DNA of 64,000 nucleotides. It comes from JAGPUQ01 sp036677085. GTDB taxonomy: Bacteria; Pseudomonadota; Gammaproteobacteria; Pseudomonadales; Porticoccaceae. This document shows positions 26,044 through 35,271 of the stretch, one piece after another. The DNA lies in NCBI GenBank assembly GCA_036677085.1, contig JAKFFI010000058.1:1-64000 (forward strand). The letters are read 5' to 3'. The position numbers were made by a program, and so were the translations under genes. Within the stretch, counting starts at the first letter, position 1. Each line of letters begins with the position of its first letter. The notes under the pieces were generated by a model. That model was not told the origin of the DNA and did no database searches. It saw only the letters and a list, made by a program, of their open reading frames with translations.

Positions 26044-27321
26044 ATGAAATTGCGCCAGCTGATCCCCTGTCTGTGGGGCGCTGCGGCCTGCGCCTTCGCC
26101 GCCGAATCCGGCGAGGCCCCGGCCCGGCTGCCCCTCGATGAACTGCAGCTCTTTGCTCAGGTGTTCGACCAGGTGCGCAACGCCTACGTGGAGGAAATCG
26201 ATGACCGCGTACTGCTGCAGAAAGCCGTGACCGGGCTGCTCGGCCAGCTCGACCCACATTCCGCCTTTCTCGAAGCCGAGCCCTACACCGAGCTGAAAGA
26301 GCACACCACCGGCGAATTCGGCGGCATCGGTGTCGAACTGGGTCTCGACCGCGGTTATGTGAGCGTGATCTCGCCCATCGACGACACGCCGGCCGCGCGC
26401 GCCGGGTTGCAGCCGGGGGATCTGATCCTGCAACTGGACGACCGCTCCACCCAGGGCATGAGCCTGGAAGAAGCGATCTCCCTGATGCGCGGCACCAAGG
26501 GCAGCGCCCTCAAACTCACCATAGGACGGGAAGGGGCGACCGAACCCCTGGTGCTGACGATCACGCGCGACACGATCACCATCAAGAGTGTCCGCAAGGA
26601 GATGCTGGAGCCGGATTTCGCGTATCTGCGCATCGCCCAATTCCAGGAGCAAACCGGCGCGCAATTCACCCGCGCCATAGCCGAACTGCGCAAACAGGCG
26701 CCCGCGCTCAAGGGCGTGGTAATTGATTTGCGCAACAACCCGGGAGGACTGCTGCCGGCCTCGATCGAGGTGGCCGATGCGCTGCTCGACAGCGGCCTTA
26801 TCGTTTACACCGAGGGTCGCATCGCATCGGCCAATACCCGGACCGTGGCGACCCCTGGCGATGCCCTGGCGGGGATTCCGCTCGCGGTATTGATCAACGA
26901 AGGTACCGCATCGGCCGCGGAGATCGTCGCTGGCGCACTCAAGGATCACCGCCGCGCCCTGATCGTCGGCACCAAGAGCTTTGGCAAGGGTTCCGTACAA
27001 ACGGTGCTGCCGCTGCGGGACGGGCGCGCGATCAAACTGACCACGGCACGCTACTTCACGCCCAGCGGCAACTCCATTCAGGCGGACGGGATCCAGCCCG
27101 ATGTGGAGGTGCGCCGCGCCGAAGTGCGCGAACTCGAACCCGGCTTCGTGATCAAGGAGTCAAACCTTGAGGGACACCTGGAAAGCGGCACCAAACAGCC
27201 GTCGTCGAAACATGACGCTGATTCCGGAAAACCCGTCGATAATCAGCTCCATGAAGCCGTCAACCTGCTCAAGGCGCTGGCGCTGTTCAGCCGACCGGCG
27301 GACCCGCTGGCGGACCAGTGA
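26044..27321 (+). CDS. ctpA: Carboxy-terminal processing protease, S41A
   Basis: 425 residues from ATG 26044. Short signal peptide ending FAA. PDZ domain (about 85-160, FGGIGVELGLDRG) and the S41 core: DLRNNPGGLL near 235, catalytic Ser in NEGTASAAEI near 292 and Lys in GTKSFGKGSVQT near 315. It acts in the periplasm, likely on murein enzymes, which suits the neighbouring envC. The C-terminal 60 residues are less conserved and polar. Confidence 0.93.
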   Translation: MKLRQLIPCLWGAAACAFAAESGEAPARLPLDELQLFAQVFDQVRNAYVEEIDDRVLLQKAVTGLLGQLDPHSAFLEAEPYTELKEHTTGEFGGIGVELGLDRGYVSVISPIDDTPAARAGLQPGDLILQLDDRSTQGMSLEEAISLMRGTKGSALKLTIGREGATEPLVLTITRDTITIKSVRKEMLEPDFAYLRIAQFQEQTGAQFTRAIAELRKQAPALKGVVIDLRNNPGGLLPASIEVADALLDSGLIVYTEGRIASANTRTVATPGDALAGIPLAVLINEGTASAAEIVAGALKDHRRALIVGTKSFGKGSVQTVLPLRDGRAIKLTTARYFTPSGNSIQADGIQPDVEVRRAEVRELEPGFVIKESNLEGHLESGTKQPSSKHDADSGKPVDNQLHEAVNLLKALALFSRPADPLADQ

Positions 27322-27550
27322 GCTTGCAACACCGCGCCGGGTTGCTGTACAAAGAGACGAGCGCATGGAACGCGGTCATCGTCAGACGGAGATCACCTCC
27401 AGATCGCGCGGTGTGCGGAGCGACGGAAGTGACGGCAGTATTTGACGAAAGTCTTTTGCAACCGCTGTTCGCAAACGACCGGGCAGGGACGCGGGATGCA
27501 CCGCAACCGACTCGTGCCGCGGCAATACGCAGCACCCACAGATACAGGCA

Positions 27551-27853
27551 ATGATTATGGCTACGACCGAGGCTCTGGCCCCACAGGTTTCACACCTGCC
27601 GCGCGCCGGCGAGCAGGCCGTGCCCGAGGTAATCACCGCCCGCAACAGCCGGCTTTTCCAGGGTTCTGGCGGCTGGTACTTCAGCACGCGTGAAAAGGTC
27701 ACCCTGGGCCCGTTTCCGGCACCCGAGAGCGCCGAAGCAGCGGTGGCGGATTTTATGATGTTTATCAAAAGTGCACCGCCGCGGGTGATCAATGTGTTCA
27801 AAGGCGGGCTGCGACCACCGACGGCGTCCGGGTCTGCGGCTTCCTACGGCTGA
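27551..27853 (+). CDS. DUF6316 small protein
   Basis: 100 residues. The central part (RNSRLFQGSGGWYFSTRE, then GPFPAPESAEAAVADFM) matches the DUF6316 pattern: an aromatic WYFSTRE followed by GPF and a helix with spaced alanines. The function is unknown. A second ATG two codons on (27557) is also possible. It sits between ctpA and the convergent hisF. Confidence 0.7.
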   Translation: MIMATTEALAPQVSHLPRAGEQAVPEVITARNSRLFQGSGGWYFSTREKVTLGPFPAPESAEAAVADFMMFIKSAPPRVINVFKGGLRPPTASGSAASYG

Positions 27854-27902
27854 CTTGGCTGACGCCCGGCGCGCCCGCTGGATTCGCGGCCGGCCGACAA
27901 AC

Positions 27903-27923
27903 TGCAGGTGATCGCCACCTGCA
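27903..27923. terminator. Hairpin between convergent genes
   Basis: TGCAGGTG/CACCTGCA is a perfect 8-bp stem with a 5-base loop, midway between the DUF6316 stop and the hisF stop. There is no T-run on either side, so its role as a bidirectional terminator is tentative. Confidence 0.35.
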
Positions 27924-27994
27924 TCGGCATCTGATGCTCGGTTCCGCCCCGTTGTTTTGTCTGTCGCGGCGCGCCTTGCGGCACTCTCCGGTAC

Positions 27995-28768
27995 TCAGCG
28001 CACAGGTACACCCTGCGCCGCCATGAACGCCTTGGCCTCCGCGACGCTGTACTCCCCGAAGTGAAAGATGCTCGCGGCCAGTACCGCATCCGCGCCACCC
28101 TGCTGTACGCCGTCGACCAGATGCTGAAGGTTGCCCACGCCCCCGGACGCAATCACCGGCACGTCCACGGCGTCGCTGACCGCACGCGTCAATTCCAGAT
28201 CAAAGCCATCGCGGGTGCCGTCGCGGTCCATGCTGGTCAGCAGGATTTCGCCAGCACCGAGCGCCGCCACCCGCCGCGCCCAGGCCACAGCATCGATGCC
28301 GGTTCCCCGTCGCCCGCCGTGGGTGAAGACCTCCCAGCGCGGCGCTTCGCCCGGCGCGCTGACCCGTTTGGCGTCGATGGCGACCACAATGCACTGGCTG
28401 CCGAAGCGCGCCGCCGCCAGCCGCACGAATTCAGGGTCATTCACCGCCGCTGAGTTGATGCCCACCTTGTCGGCGCCCGCCCGCAGCAGGGCCTTGATGT
28501 CGTCGAGCGTGCGGACCCCGCCGCCGACGGTCAGGGGGATGAACACCGCCGCCGCCATGCGGGCGACCGTATCGAGCGTGGTGTCGCGGCCTTCGTGGCT
28601 CGCCGTGATATCGAGAAACGTGATCTCATCGGCGCCGGCTTCGTCATAGCGCCGCGCCACTTCGACCGGATCGCCCGCATCGCGAATATCGACGAAGCGC
28701 ACGCCCTTCACCACCCGCCCGGCGTCCACGTCGAGGCAGGGGATGATGCGTCTGGCAAGCTTGGTCAT
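27995..28768 (-). CDS. hisF: Imidazole glycerol phosphate synthase, cyclase subunit
   Basis: 257 residues. A TIM barrel that with HisH forms IGP and AICAR in histidine synthesis. The catalytic aspartates lie in RIIPCLDVD near residue 11 and LTSMDRDG near 130, and the phosphate-binding TVGGGVR and IASGGVG loops are present. The other his genes are not in the window. It follows the aspartic protease gene after 59 bases. Confidence 0.96.
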   Translation of the reverse strand: MTKLARRIIPCLDVDAGRVVKGVRFVDIRDAGDPVEVARRYDEAGADEITFLDITASHEGRDTTLDTVARMAAAVFIPLTVGGGVRTLDDIKALLRAGADKVGINSAAVNDPEFVRLAAARFGSQCIVVAIDAKRVSAPGEAPRWEVFTHGGRRGTGIDAVAWARRVAALGAGEILLTSMDRDGTRDGFDLELTRAVSDAVDVPVIASGGVGNLQHLVDGVQQGGADAVLAASIFHFGEYSVAEAKAFMAAQGVPVR

Positions 28769-28827
28769 GATGGCATCTCGATGGGACGGAATGGGTTGCA
28801 AAGGATTGCTCGACCGGCATCCGCGGA

Positions 28828-29466
28828 TCAGTATTTCTGCCGCAGAATCATGACGCCACTTTCTTCGGTCATCTCGACCTTGGCCAGAAAGCTGTTGCCG
28901 AGCAGTACCGACGTGGGATAGGCCCCGGTGACGACGGTGGCAGGAATCCGATGCAGGGTGATCGGCCCGATGCTGACCGTTGCCAGCGTCAACTCGCGGG
29001 ACTCGGCCACGCCGCTCGCGGTACTGGTCATGCCCCGGCGTCCTTCGCGCCACTTCAAACCGAGGCGCTCGGCATCCACGCTGCTCATGGCAATGGTGGT
29101 GGCGCCGGTGTCGACCATGAAGCGCACACTGTGCCCGTTGATGCTGCCGCCCACGAAATGATGGCCTTGTTCGCCGCGCGGGATCCTCACTTCGGCAAAT
29201 TCCGCCTCTGCATAACTGGCCGCGATGCGTTGCGACAAGGCCAGCGGGACACGCTTGCCGTCCATTTCCAGCAGCGCCCCTTTGCTGTCGCTCGCTATCA
29301 GTCTTACCCCTTCGGGCGCCGTTTCGCCGACCTTCAGCAGTCGCTGAACACCGTTGATATCGAGCATCGCCCGATCCTTGAACAGGGCGATAGCCTGCAC
29401 CTCGGGCACCGCCATCGCGCCGGCGCTCGCCAGCACCAGACACAAGCCCGCGAGCCATCGCCTCAC
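28828..29466 (-). CDS. Retropepsin-like periplasmic aspartic protease (clan AA, TIGR02281-like)
   Basis: 212 residues from a GTG at 29464-29466 that overlaps the pgpA stop (GTGA). A signal peptide (1-19, ending AMA) suggests export. The single DTG motif, FMVDTGATTIAMS, has the catalytic Asp119; flap and LGNSFL motifs follow near residue 190. A single DTG per chain means it must work as a homodimer, like retroviral proteases. Substrate unknown. Confidence 0.85.
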   Translation of the reverse strand: MRRWLAGLCLVLASAGAMAVPEVQAIALFKDRAMLDINGVQRLLKVGETAPEGVRLIASDSKGALLEMDGKRVPLALSQRIAASYAEAEFAEVRIPRGEQGHHFVGGSINGHSVRFMVDTGATTIAMSSVDAERLGLKWREGRRGMTSTASGVAESRELTLATVSIGPITLHRIPATVVTGAYPTSVLLGNSFLAKVEMTEESGVMILRQKY

Positions 29467-29963
29467 AGTGCGGCTCCCGTCGTGCGCAACATCAGACCGG
29501 CAAACAACCCCGCCACCAGATCGTCCGCCATGATGCCCAGGCCACCTTTGCAACGCCGATCGAACCAGGCGATCGGCCAGGGTTTCACGATATCGAAAAT
29601 CCGGAACAGCACAAAGCTTGCGGCCCACCAGCCGAGCCCGGCGGGCGCCAGGCACAGCGTCAGCCAGAGTCCCGCAAACTCGTCCCAGACGATGCCAGGA
29701 TGATCGGGGGCGTCCAGTCGCCGGGCCGCGACGCCGCAGATGACTATCCCGGCGGCGACTACCGACCCCAGCAACCACCACAGCGCCGACGTGGGCAGCG
29801 TGAACGGCAAGCAGGTGAATCCGGCGGCGAGCGCAAGCGCGACGAGCGAACCCGCCGTGCCCGGTGCGCGCGGGGCCAGGCCGCTGCCAAACCCGAAGGC
29901 CAGCAGCAGCACCGGTTCGCGCAGCAACCGGGAGAACGACGGCAGGGGCGCGGCCGCTTTCAA
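29463..29963 (-). CDS. pgpA: Phosphatidylglycerophosphatase A
   Basis: 166 residues with about four membrane spans. FGSGLAPRAPGTAGSLVA near residue 20 and the catalytic-side DEFAGLW and DDLVAGLFAGL (near 150) are conserved. It removes the phosphate from PGP to give phosphatidylglycerol. It overlaps the thiL stop by 4 bases, the usual nusB-thiL-pgpA order. Confidence 0.95.
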   Translation of the reverse strand: MKAAAPLPSFSRLLREPVLLLAFGFGSGLAPRAPGTAGSLVALALAAGFTCLPFTLPTSALWWLLGSVVAAGIVICGVAARRLDAPDHPGIVWDEFAGLWLTLCLAPAGLGWWAASFVLFRIFDIVKPWPIAWFDRRCKGGLGIMADDLVAGLFAGLMLRTTGAAL

Positions 29964-30919
29964 AAGTGGCGATATCCGCTGCCGTTCACGGCAACGTTTT
30001 GCCCCGCATCATCCCGGGCGCTGACGCCGGCGCCGGACACCAGGTGCCCGATGGGCAGGGCCCGCAGGTGTCCGGCGCGGACCGCTGCTTCCAGAGCCGC
30101 AAGCCGCGCGGGCGGCACCGTGAAACAGAGTTCGTAATCGTCACCACCGCCCAGCGCCCAATCCCGTGCCCGCGCGGCGCCAAACCGGGCCACCGCTGCC
30201 GCGCACAAGGGTAATCTCGCCAGCTCCAGTTCGGCGCCGACGCCGCTGGCGCGCGCCAGGTGACCGAGATCAGCGACCAGGCCGTCCGAGATATCGATCG
30301 CCGCCGAGGCGATGCCGCGCAGCGCCATGCCTTCCCGCAACCGGGGCTCGGGGTACCAGTAGCGCGCGCTCAGGGTGGCGTCGGCAGCGCTGCACCCGCC
30401 CGTATCCATCATGTCCGCCAAGGCGGCCGCCGCCCCGCCCAGCTCGCCGGTGACGAACACCCGATCTCCGGCGCTGGCCCCGGAGCGTCGCAATGCGGCA
30501 CTCGCCGGCACCTGACCCAGGGCGGTGATGGTCACGGCAAGCGGCCCACGCGTGGTATCGCCGCCCACCAGCGCGCAATCGTGGGCATCGGCCACCGCGA
30601 AGAGTCCCGCGCTGAACGCGCGCAACCAGTCGGCGTCGGCCGCGGGCATCGTCAGGGCCAGCAGGAACCAGCGCGGCACGGCACCCATCGCCGCCAAATC
30701 GCTGAGATTCACGCGCAAGGCGCGCTGCGCTATATCAAATGCCGGTGCCGCCGCCGGGAAGTGGATGTCCGCCACCAGCGTGTCCGTGGTCACGGCCAGT
30801 ACGCCGGCGACCGGATCGAGCAGCGCGCAATCGTCGCCGATCCCGGCCAGTACGCCGGCGGCGGGCGTCACGGGCCGGCGGAAGAAGGTCTCGATCAGGC
30901 TGAATTCATCGATCGGCAT
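29960..30919 (-). CDS. thiL: Thiamine-monophosphate kinase
   Basis: 319 residues from ATG 30917-30919. It phosphorylates TMP to the active cofactor TPP. EFSLIETFF at the start, GIGDDCALL (near 26), GGDTTRGPL (near 117) and GGDDYELCF near the end are diagnostic. Eleven bases separate it from nusB. Confidence 0.95.
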   Translation of the reverse strand: MPIDEFSLIETFFRRPVTPAAGVLAGIGDDCALLDPVAGVLAVTTDTLVADIHFPAAAPAFDIAQRALRVNLSDLAAMGAVPRWFLLALTMPAADADWLRAFSAGLFAVADAHDCALVGGDTTRGPLAVTITALGQVPASAALRRSGASAGDRVFVTGELGGAAAALADMMDTGGCSAADATLSARYWYPEPRLREGMALRGIASAAIDISDGLVADLGHLARASGVGAELELARLPLCAAAVARFGAARARDWALGGGDDYELCFTVPPARLAALEAAVRAGHLRALPIGHLVSGAGVSARDDAGQNVAVNGSGYRHF

Positions 30920-30930
30920 CGGAGCAGATG

Positions 30931-31371
30931 TCAGCGCGCGCGGGCGGCAATCTCGAGCTGGCGGCTGCCCGCCGCCACCTTGTCGAGGATGCTGTTGACG
31001 TACTTGTGGGCATCGGTCGGTCCAAAAGCCTTGGCGAGGTTGATGCCCTCGTTGATGGCAACCCGATAGGGTACGTCGATGCGATGCAGCAGCTCGTAGG
31101 TGCCGAGCCGCAGCAGCGCCCGCGAGACCGGATCGAGTTCGTCCAGCGCCCGATCCAGATATTTCCCGTAACAGGCATCGAGTTCGTCGACCGTGGCGGC
31201 GATGCCGTGGAGGAGTTCGCGGAAAAATTCGACATCCACCTTGCGCATGTCGTTGTCGGCAAAGAACTGCGCCTCGATGACATGGAGGTCGGCGCCCGCC
31301 AGTTGCCACTGGTAGAGCGCCTGCACCAGCAGGTGGCGGGCTTTTTTACGGTTCGACGGCAGCGCTGCCAC
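30931..31371 (-). CDS. nusB: Transcription antitermination factor NusB
   Basis: 146 residues, all helical. RKKARHLLVQALYQWQL at the start and the RVAINEGINLAKAFG block near 108 identify it. With NusE it binds boxA RNA in rRNA antitermination. It follows ribH after 8 bases. Confidence 0.96.
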   Translation of the reverse strand: MAALPSNRKKARHLLVQALYQWQLAGADLHVIEAQFFADNDMRKVDVEFFRELLHGIAATVDELDACYGKYLDRALDELDPVSRALLRLGTYELLHRIDVPYRVAINEGINLAKAFGPTDAHKYVNSILDKVAAGSRQLEIAARAR

Positions 31372-31379
31372 GGATTGCC

Positions 31380-31850
31380 TCAGAGTTGCCGGAACAGGGA
31401 AATCATCTCCAGCGCGGTAAGCGCCGCCTCTTCACCCTTGTTGCCCGAATCATCGCCGGAGCGGGCGCGGGCCTGGGCCTCATCGTCGGTGGTGAGCAGG
31501 CCGAACGCCACGGGGATACCCGTCGTCAGCGCAACTTCGCCGATGCCGCGGGTGGTTTCCGCGCAGACGTATTCGAAATGGGGGGTGCCGCCGCGGATCA
31601 CGGCGCCCAGCGCGATGATCGCGTCGAACCGGCCGGTCTCGGCCAGCTTGCGCGCCGCCAGCGGCAGCTCGAAGGCGCCGGGCACCCGGTAGACCTGGAC
31701 ATCCGCGTCCGGCACCTGGTGCCGTTGCAGTGCGCGCTGCGCGCCGCGCAGCAGGCTCTCGGTGATTCCGCCATTCCAACGCGCCACCACGATGGCAAAG
31801 CGGGCGCCATCCGGCGTGAAGTTGCCCTCGACGGGTCTGGATTCACTCAT
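31380..31850 (-). CDS. ribH: 6,7-dimethyl-8-ribityllumazine synthase
   Basis: 156 residues. It condenses the DHBP product of RibB with the pyrimidine from RibD. RWNGGITESLLRGA (near 24), GAFELP (near 56) and the catalytic-loop GAVIRGGTPHFEYV (near 81) are intact. Confidence 0.96.
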   Translation of the reverse strand: MSESRPVEGNFTPDGARFAIVVARWNGGITESLLRGAQRALQRHQVPDADVQVYRVPGAFELPLAARKLAETGRFDAIIALGAVIRGGTPHFEYVCAETTRGIGEVALTTGIPVAFGLLTTDDEAQARARSGDDSGNKGEEAALTALEMISLFRQL

Positions 31851-31867
31851 GGATCAATTCCTCGGGA

Positions 31868-32977
31868 TCAGGGGCATTCCACATAATCGACCACTTCCAG
31901 ATCGAACCCGGAAATGGCGTTGAACCGGAACGGCGCGCTCATCACCCGGATTTTCTGGGCGCCCAGATCGCGGAGGATCTGCGAGCCCGCGCCGATCTGG
32001 AGATACACGGTTTCCGACGCCTTGATCGGCCGCGTGCGGCTCTCGAACAGGGACTCAAGCTCTTCTTCCACCTGCGCCGCGGTCTCTTCCTGCTGGATCA
32101 CCACGATGATGCCACGCCCTTCTTCCTGGACCTTCCGCATGGCCTTGGCGATGGTCCAACTGGGGAACTGTCCGGGACGCTCGATGGCAAAGATGTCGCG
32201 CGTACAACTGGGCAGATGGACGCGCACCGGCACCGCTACCGCGGGATCGATCTCGCCTTTCACCAGCGCGAAATGGAGCTTCTTGCGCGCCGTATCCATG
32301 TAGGTATGCAGGCAGAATTCGCCGTAGGCGGTCTGGATGGTACGCGCGCGCAGGTGCTCGATGGTCTTCTCGTTGAGCATGCGGTAGTGAATGAGATCGG
32401 CGATGGTGCCGATCTTGAGCCCGTGCTTCTCGGCAAAGGTCTCGAGATCCGGGCGCCGGGCCATGGTGCCGTCGTCGTTCATGATCTCGACGATCACTGC
32501 GGCGGGCTCGCAGCCGGCGAGACGCGCCAGATCGCAACCGGCTTCGGTGTGGCCGGCGCGGCTCAGCACGCCGCCGGGCTGGGCCTTGAGGGGAAAGATG
32601 TGCCCGGGCTGCACGATGTCGTCGGGACCCGCGTTCTTGGCCACCGCCACCTGCACCGTGCGGGCGCGGTCGGCGGCGGAAATACCCGTGGTTACGCCTT
32701 CAGCGGCCTCGATGGACACGGTGAAGTTGGTGCCGTGACTGGCCTTGTTGGCATCCACCATCAGGGGCAGGGCGAGCTGTCGGCAGCGCTGCTCGGTCAG
32801 GGTCAGACAGATCAGACCGCGCGCATGGGTGGCCATGAAGTTGATGTCGGCAGCGGTGATCTTTTCCGCCGCGATCACCAGATCGCCTTCGTTTTCGCGA
32901 TCCTCGTCGTCCATCAGGATCACCATCCGGCCCTGCCGGATGTCTTCCACCAATTCGTCGATCGTGTGCAACGGCAT
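31868..32977 (-). CDS. ribB: 3,4-dihydroxy-2-butanone 4-phosphate synthase with a degenerate GTP cyclohydrolase II half (RibBX type)
   Basis: 369 residues in two halves. Residues 1-200 are a complete RibB: DDEDRENEGDL near 23, HGTNFTVSIEA near 81, and GGVLSRAGHTEA near 133. The second half aligns with GTP cyclohydrolase II, but its zinc ligands are gone: the expected HxECxxxD...RCDC region reads HLPSCTRDIFAIERPG, and the RQEGRG active-site motif reads QQEETAA. It should make DHBP from ribulose 5-phosphate but not open GTP. This resembles the RibBX variant described from Shewanella. A separate ribA is needed elsewhere in the genome. Confidence 0.9.
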   Translation of the reverse strand: MPLHTIDELVEDIRQGRMVILMDDEDRENEGDLVIAAEKITAADINFMATHARGLICLTLTEQRCRQLALPLMVDANKASHGTNFTVSIEAAEGVTTGISAADRARTVQVAVAKNAGPDDIVQPGHIFPLKAQPGGVLSRAGHTEAGCDLARLAGCEPAAVIVEIMNDDGTMARRPDLETFAEKHGLKIGTIADLIHYRMLNEKTIEHLRARTIQTAYGEFCLHTYMDTARKKLHFALVKGEIDPAVAVPVRVHLPSCTRDIFAIERPGQFPSWTIAKAMRKVQEEGRGIIVVIQQEETAAQVEEELESLFESRTRPIKASETVYLQIGAGSQILRDLGAQKIRVMSAPFRFNAISGFDLEVVDYVECP

Positions 32978-32983
32978 CTTGAT

Positions 32984-33625
32984 TCAACCCCTGTTCAAAC
33001 GGTCATTCGGGAGCGCGCCGGAGCCACCGTCGCCGGCACCCCACAGCAGGCGCTCGAGATAGCGGGCGATCACGTCCACTTCGAGGTTCACCCGGGTGCC
33101 GGGCTGGTAGTCGCCGATAATGGTGTGGGTCAGCGTGTGCGGCACGATGTTGATCTCGAATTCCTCGCCGTCCACGACATTGACCGTGAGGCTGGTGCCG
33201 TCAATGGTGATGGAACCCTTGTGGGCAATATAGCGCGCCAGCCCGGCCGGCGCGCGGAGCCGAAACCGCTCCGAGCGTGCGTCGCTGTGGCGCGCGATCA
33301 CCTCGCCGACACCGTCCACATGGCCTGACACTATATGTCCGCCCATGCGCTTGTCCGGTGTCAGGGCCTGCTCCAGATTGACCGGCGTGCCCGCAACCCA
33401 TTGCCCCGCCGTGGTGTGGTCGAGGGTTTCGACCGACACATCGGCCGCAAAACTGTCGCCCCGCAGCTCCACCAGGGTGAGGCACACGCCGTTGACGGCG
33501 ATGCTGTCGCCCAGACGGGCAGCGCCAAGATCCAGTCCGGCGGCCCTGATGAGCAGGCGCACGTCACCGCCGCGCCGCTCGGTCCCGGCAACGGCGCCCA
33601 AGGTTTCAATGATCCCGGTAAACAT
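32984..33625 (-). CDS. ribE: Riboflavin synthase, alpha chain
   Basis: 213 residues in two homologous lumazine-binding barrels: MFTGIIETLGAV with SIAVNGVCLTL near 45 in the first half, and GSITIDGTSLTVN near 145 in the second. It dismutates two lumazines to riboflavin. It abuts ribD without a gap. Confidence 0.95.
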   Translation of the reverse strand: MFTGIIETLGAVAGTERRGGDVRLLIRAAGLDLGAARLGDSIAVNGVCLTLVELRGDSFAADVSVETLDHTTAGQWVAGTPVNLEQALTPDKRMGGHIVSGHVDGVGEVIARHSDARSERFRLRAPAGLARYIAHKGSITIDGTSLTVNVVDGEEFEINIVPHTLTHTIIGDYQPGTRVNLEVDVIARYLERLLWGAGDGGSGALPNDRLNRG

Positions 33626-34726
33626 TCAGCTTTCCCTCCTGGGCAGGGCGGTAATGCGCCAGTCATCGCCCACCGCCCGCACGTCGGTTACGGTCAGATC
33701 AATCGCTTCCGCCAGGCGCGTGAACGGTAGCGCCGCCAGCGGCCAGCCCAAGCTGCCGAGCAGCTTGGGCGCCACGTACAACACCAGTTCATCCACCAGA
33801 CCGGCGCTCAGGAACGCTCCCGCCAACCGGGCGCCGGCCTCGACCAGCACATCGTGGCACTGCCGGCCACCCAGATGCCGCACCAGGGCGTCGAGGTCCA
33901 CCCGGCCGTCGGCATCGGGCAGCGCGATCACCTGCGCACCGGGAACATCCCGGACGGCGCCCGCGGTCGCGATCAGCACATCGCCCGGCTCGCGCAGAAT
34001 GCGCAGGTCGTCCCGCGTGCGGAGGTGGCTATCCACCACCACCCGCAACGGCTGTTCAATCGGCACGGCGTAACCCTCGGGCAATTCGAGCTCCCCGCCC
34101 CGCACGGTCAGCGCGGGGTCGTCGGCGAGCACCGTGCCGATACCGGTGACGATCGCGCCGCTGGCTGCGCGCAGGCGCTGGACATCGCGCCGTGCCGCTG
34201 CGCCGGTAATCCAGCGGCTCTCGCCGCTCGCCATGGCGGTGCGGCCGTCGAGACTGGCCGCTATTTTGAGCGTGACCCGGGGCAGGCCGCGCTCACAGTT
34301 CGCAAAAAACCCGGGATTGAGCGCTCGGCACTCCGCTTCCAGCACGGGTCCATCCACCACCAGGCCGGCATCCAGCAATGCCGCCACGCCGCCGGAGGCT
34401 ATCCGGTGCGGATCGCGCGCGCCATAGACCACGCGCGCGACGCCGGCGGCGCTCAGCGCCCTGGTGCAGGGCGGAGTCCGGCCCTGGTGATTGCAGGGTT
34501 CCAGCGACACATAAGCGGTCGCACCCCGCGCCCGATTGCCCGCTGCCGCCAGCGCCACTGCCTCGGCGTGATCGCCGCCCGCACGCTGGTGCCAGCCCTC
34601 ACCGACCACGGCGCCATCGCGGACGATGACGCAACCCACGCGGGGATTCGGTCGCGTGCTGTACCAGCCTCGCCGCGCCAGACCCAGGGCACGCGCCATG
34701 AAGGCGGCATCGCTGTACTCAGTCAT
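33626..34726 (-). CDS. ribD: Bifunctional riboflavin pyrimidine deaminase/reductase
   Basis: 366 residues. The N-terminal deaminase has zinc ligands in GDHAEAVAL (near 51) and EPCNHQGRTPPC (near 76); the C-terminal reductase (from about 148, VTLKIAASLDGRTA) carries the NADPH site. It catalyses steps two and three of riboflavin synthesis. Its start overlaps the nrdR stop by 8 bases. Confidence 0.96.
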   Translation of the reverse strand: MTEYSDAAFMARALGLARRGWYSTRPNPRVGCVIVRDGAVVGEGWHQRAGGDHAEAVALAAAGNRARGATAYVSLEPCNHQGRTPPCTRALSAAGVARVVYGARDPHRIASGGVAALLDAGLVVDGPVLEAECRALNPGFFANCERGLPRVTLKIAASLDGRTAMASGESRWITGAAARRDVQRLRAASGAIVTGIGTVLADDPALTVRGGELELPEGYAVPIEQPLRVVVDSHLRTRDDLRILREPGDVLIATAGAVRDVPGAQVIALPDADGRVDLDALVRHLGGRQCHDVLVEAGARLAGAFLSAGLVDELVLYVAPKLLGSLGWPLAALPFTRLAEAIDLTVTDVRAVGDDWRITALPRRES

Positions 34727-35201
34727 CGACGCCGGCTCCGGCCGGTGCGCTCTCGCGCTCCAGACGGTCCAGTTCCGCGCGAAACTCGCTCAGGTCCTGA
34801 AAGCGGCGATAGACCGACGCAAACCGGACGAAGGCGACATCGTCGAGTCCACGCAACTGCGCCATCACTTTTTCGCCGATGACGCGCGACGGCACTTCCC
34901 GCTCGCCGGCGCTTTGCAGCTCGCGCTTGATGGCGCTGACCGCCGCCTCCACGGCTTCGACGCCGACCGGCCGCTTCTCCAGCGAACGCTGCAGGCCAGC
35001 GCGCAGTTTGTTCTCATCGAAGGGCTCGCGGGAGTCGTCGCGCTTGATCACCCGCGGCATCAGCAGTTCCGCCACCTCGAAGGTGGTGAAGCGTTCCCGG
35101 CAGGTGGCGCACTCGCGGCGGCGACGGATCTGGTCGCCACCAGCCACCAGTCGGGAATCGACCACGCGGGTGTCATCAGCGCCGCAGAAGGGACAGTGCA
35201 T
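34719..35201 (-). CDS. nrdR: Transcriptional repressor NrdR
   Basis: 160 residues. A zinc ribbon (CPFC at 3-6, CATC near 31) is followed by an ATP-cone domain. NrdR represses ribonucleotide reductase genes in response to ATP/dATP. Position just before ribD is its usual place. Confidence 0.96.
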   Translation of the reverse strand: MHCPFCGADDTRVVDSRLVAGGDQIRRRRECATCRERFTTFEVAELLMPRVIKRDDSREPFDENKLRAGLQRSLEKRPVGVEAVEAAVSAIKRELQSAGEREVPSRVIGEKVMAQLRGLDDVAFVRFASVYRRFQDLSEFRAELDRLERESAPAGAGVDD

Positions 35202-35271
35202 CGAAAGGACGTGGCGCGACCGGGGAGCGGCCTAGTCTAGCACGGCCTCCGCGCGGCGCTGCCGCTGCCCG

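Noticed and set aside
32970..33000. FMN riboswitch before ribB
   Set aside because: Only 6 bases separate ribE and ribB, and no RFN-like leader precedes any rib gene here.
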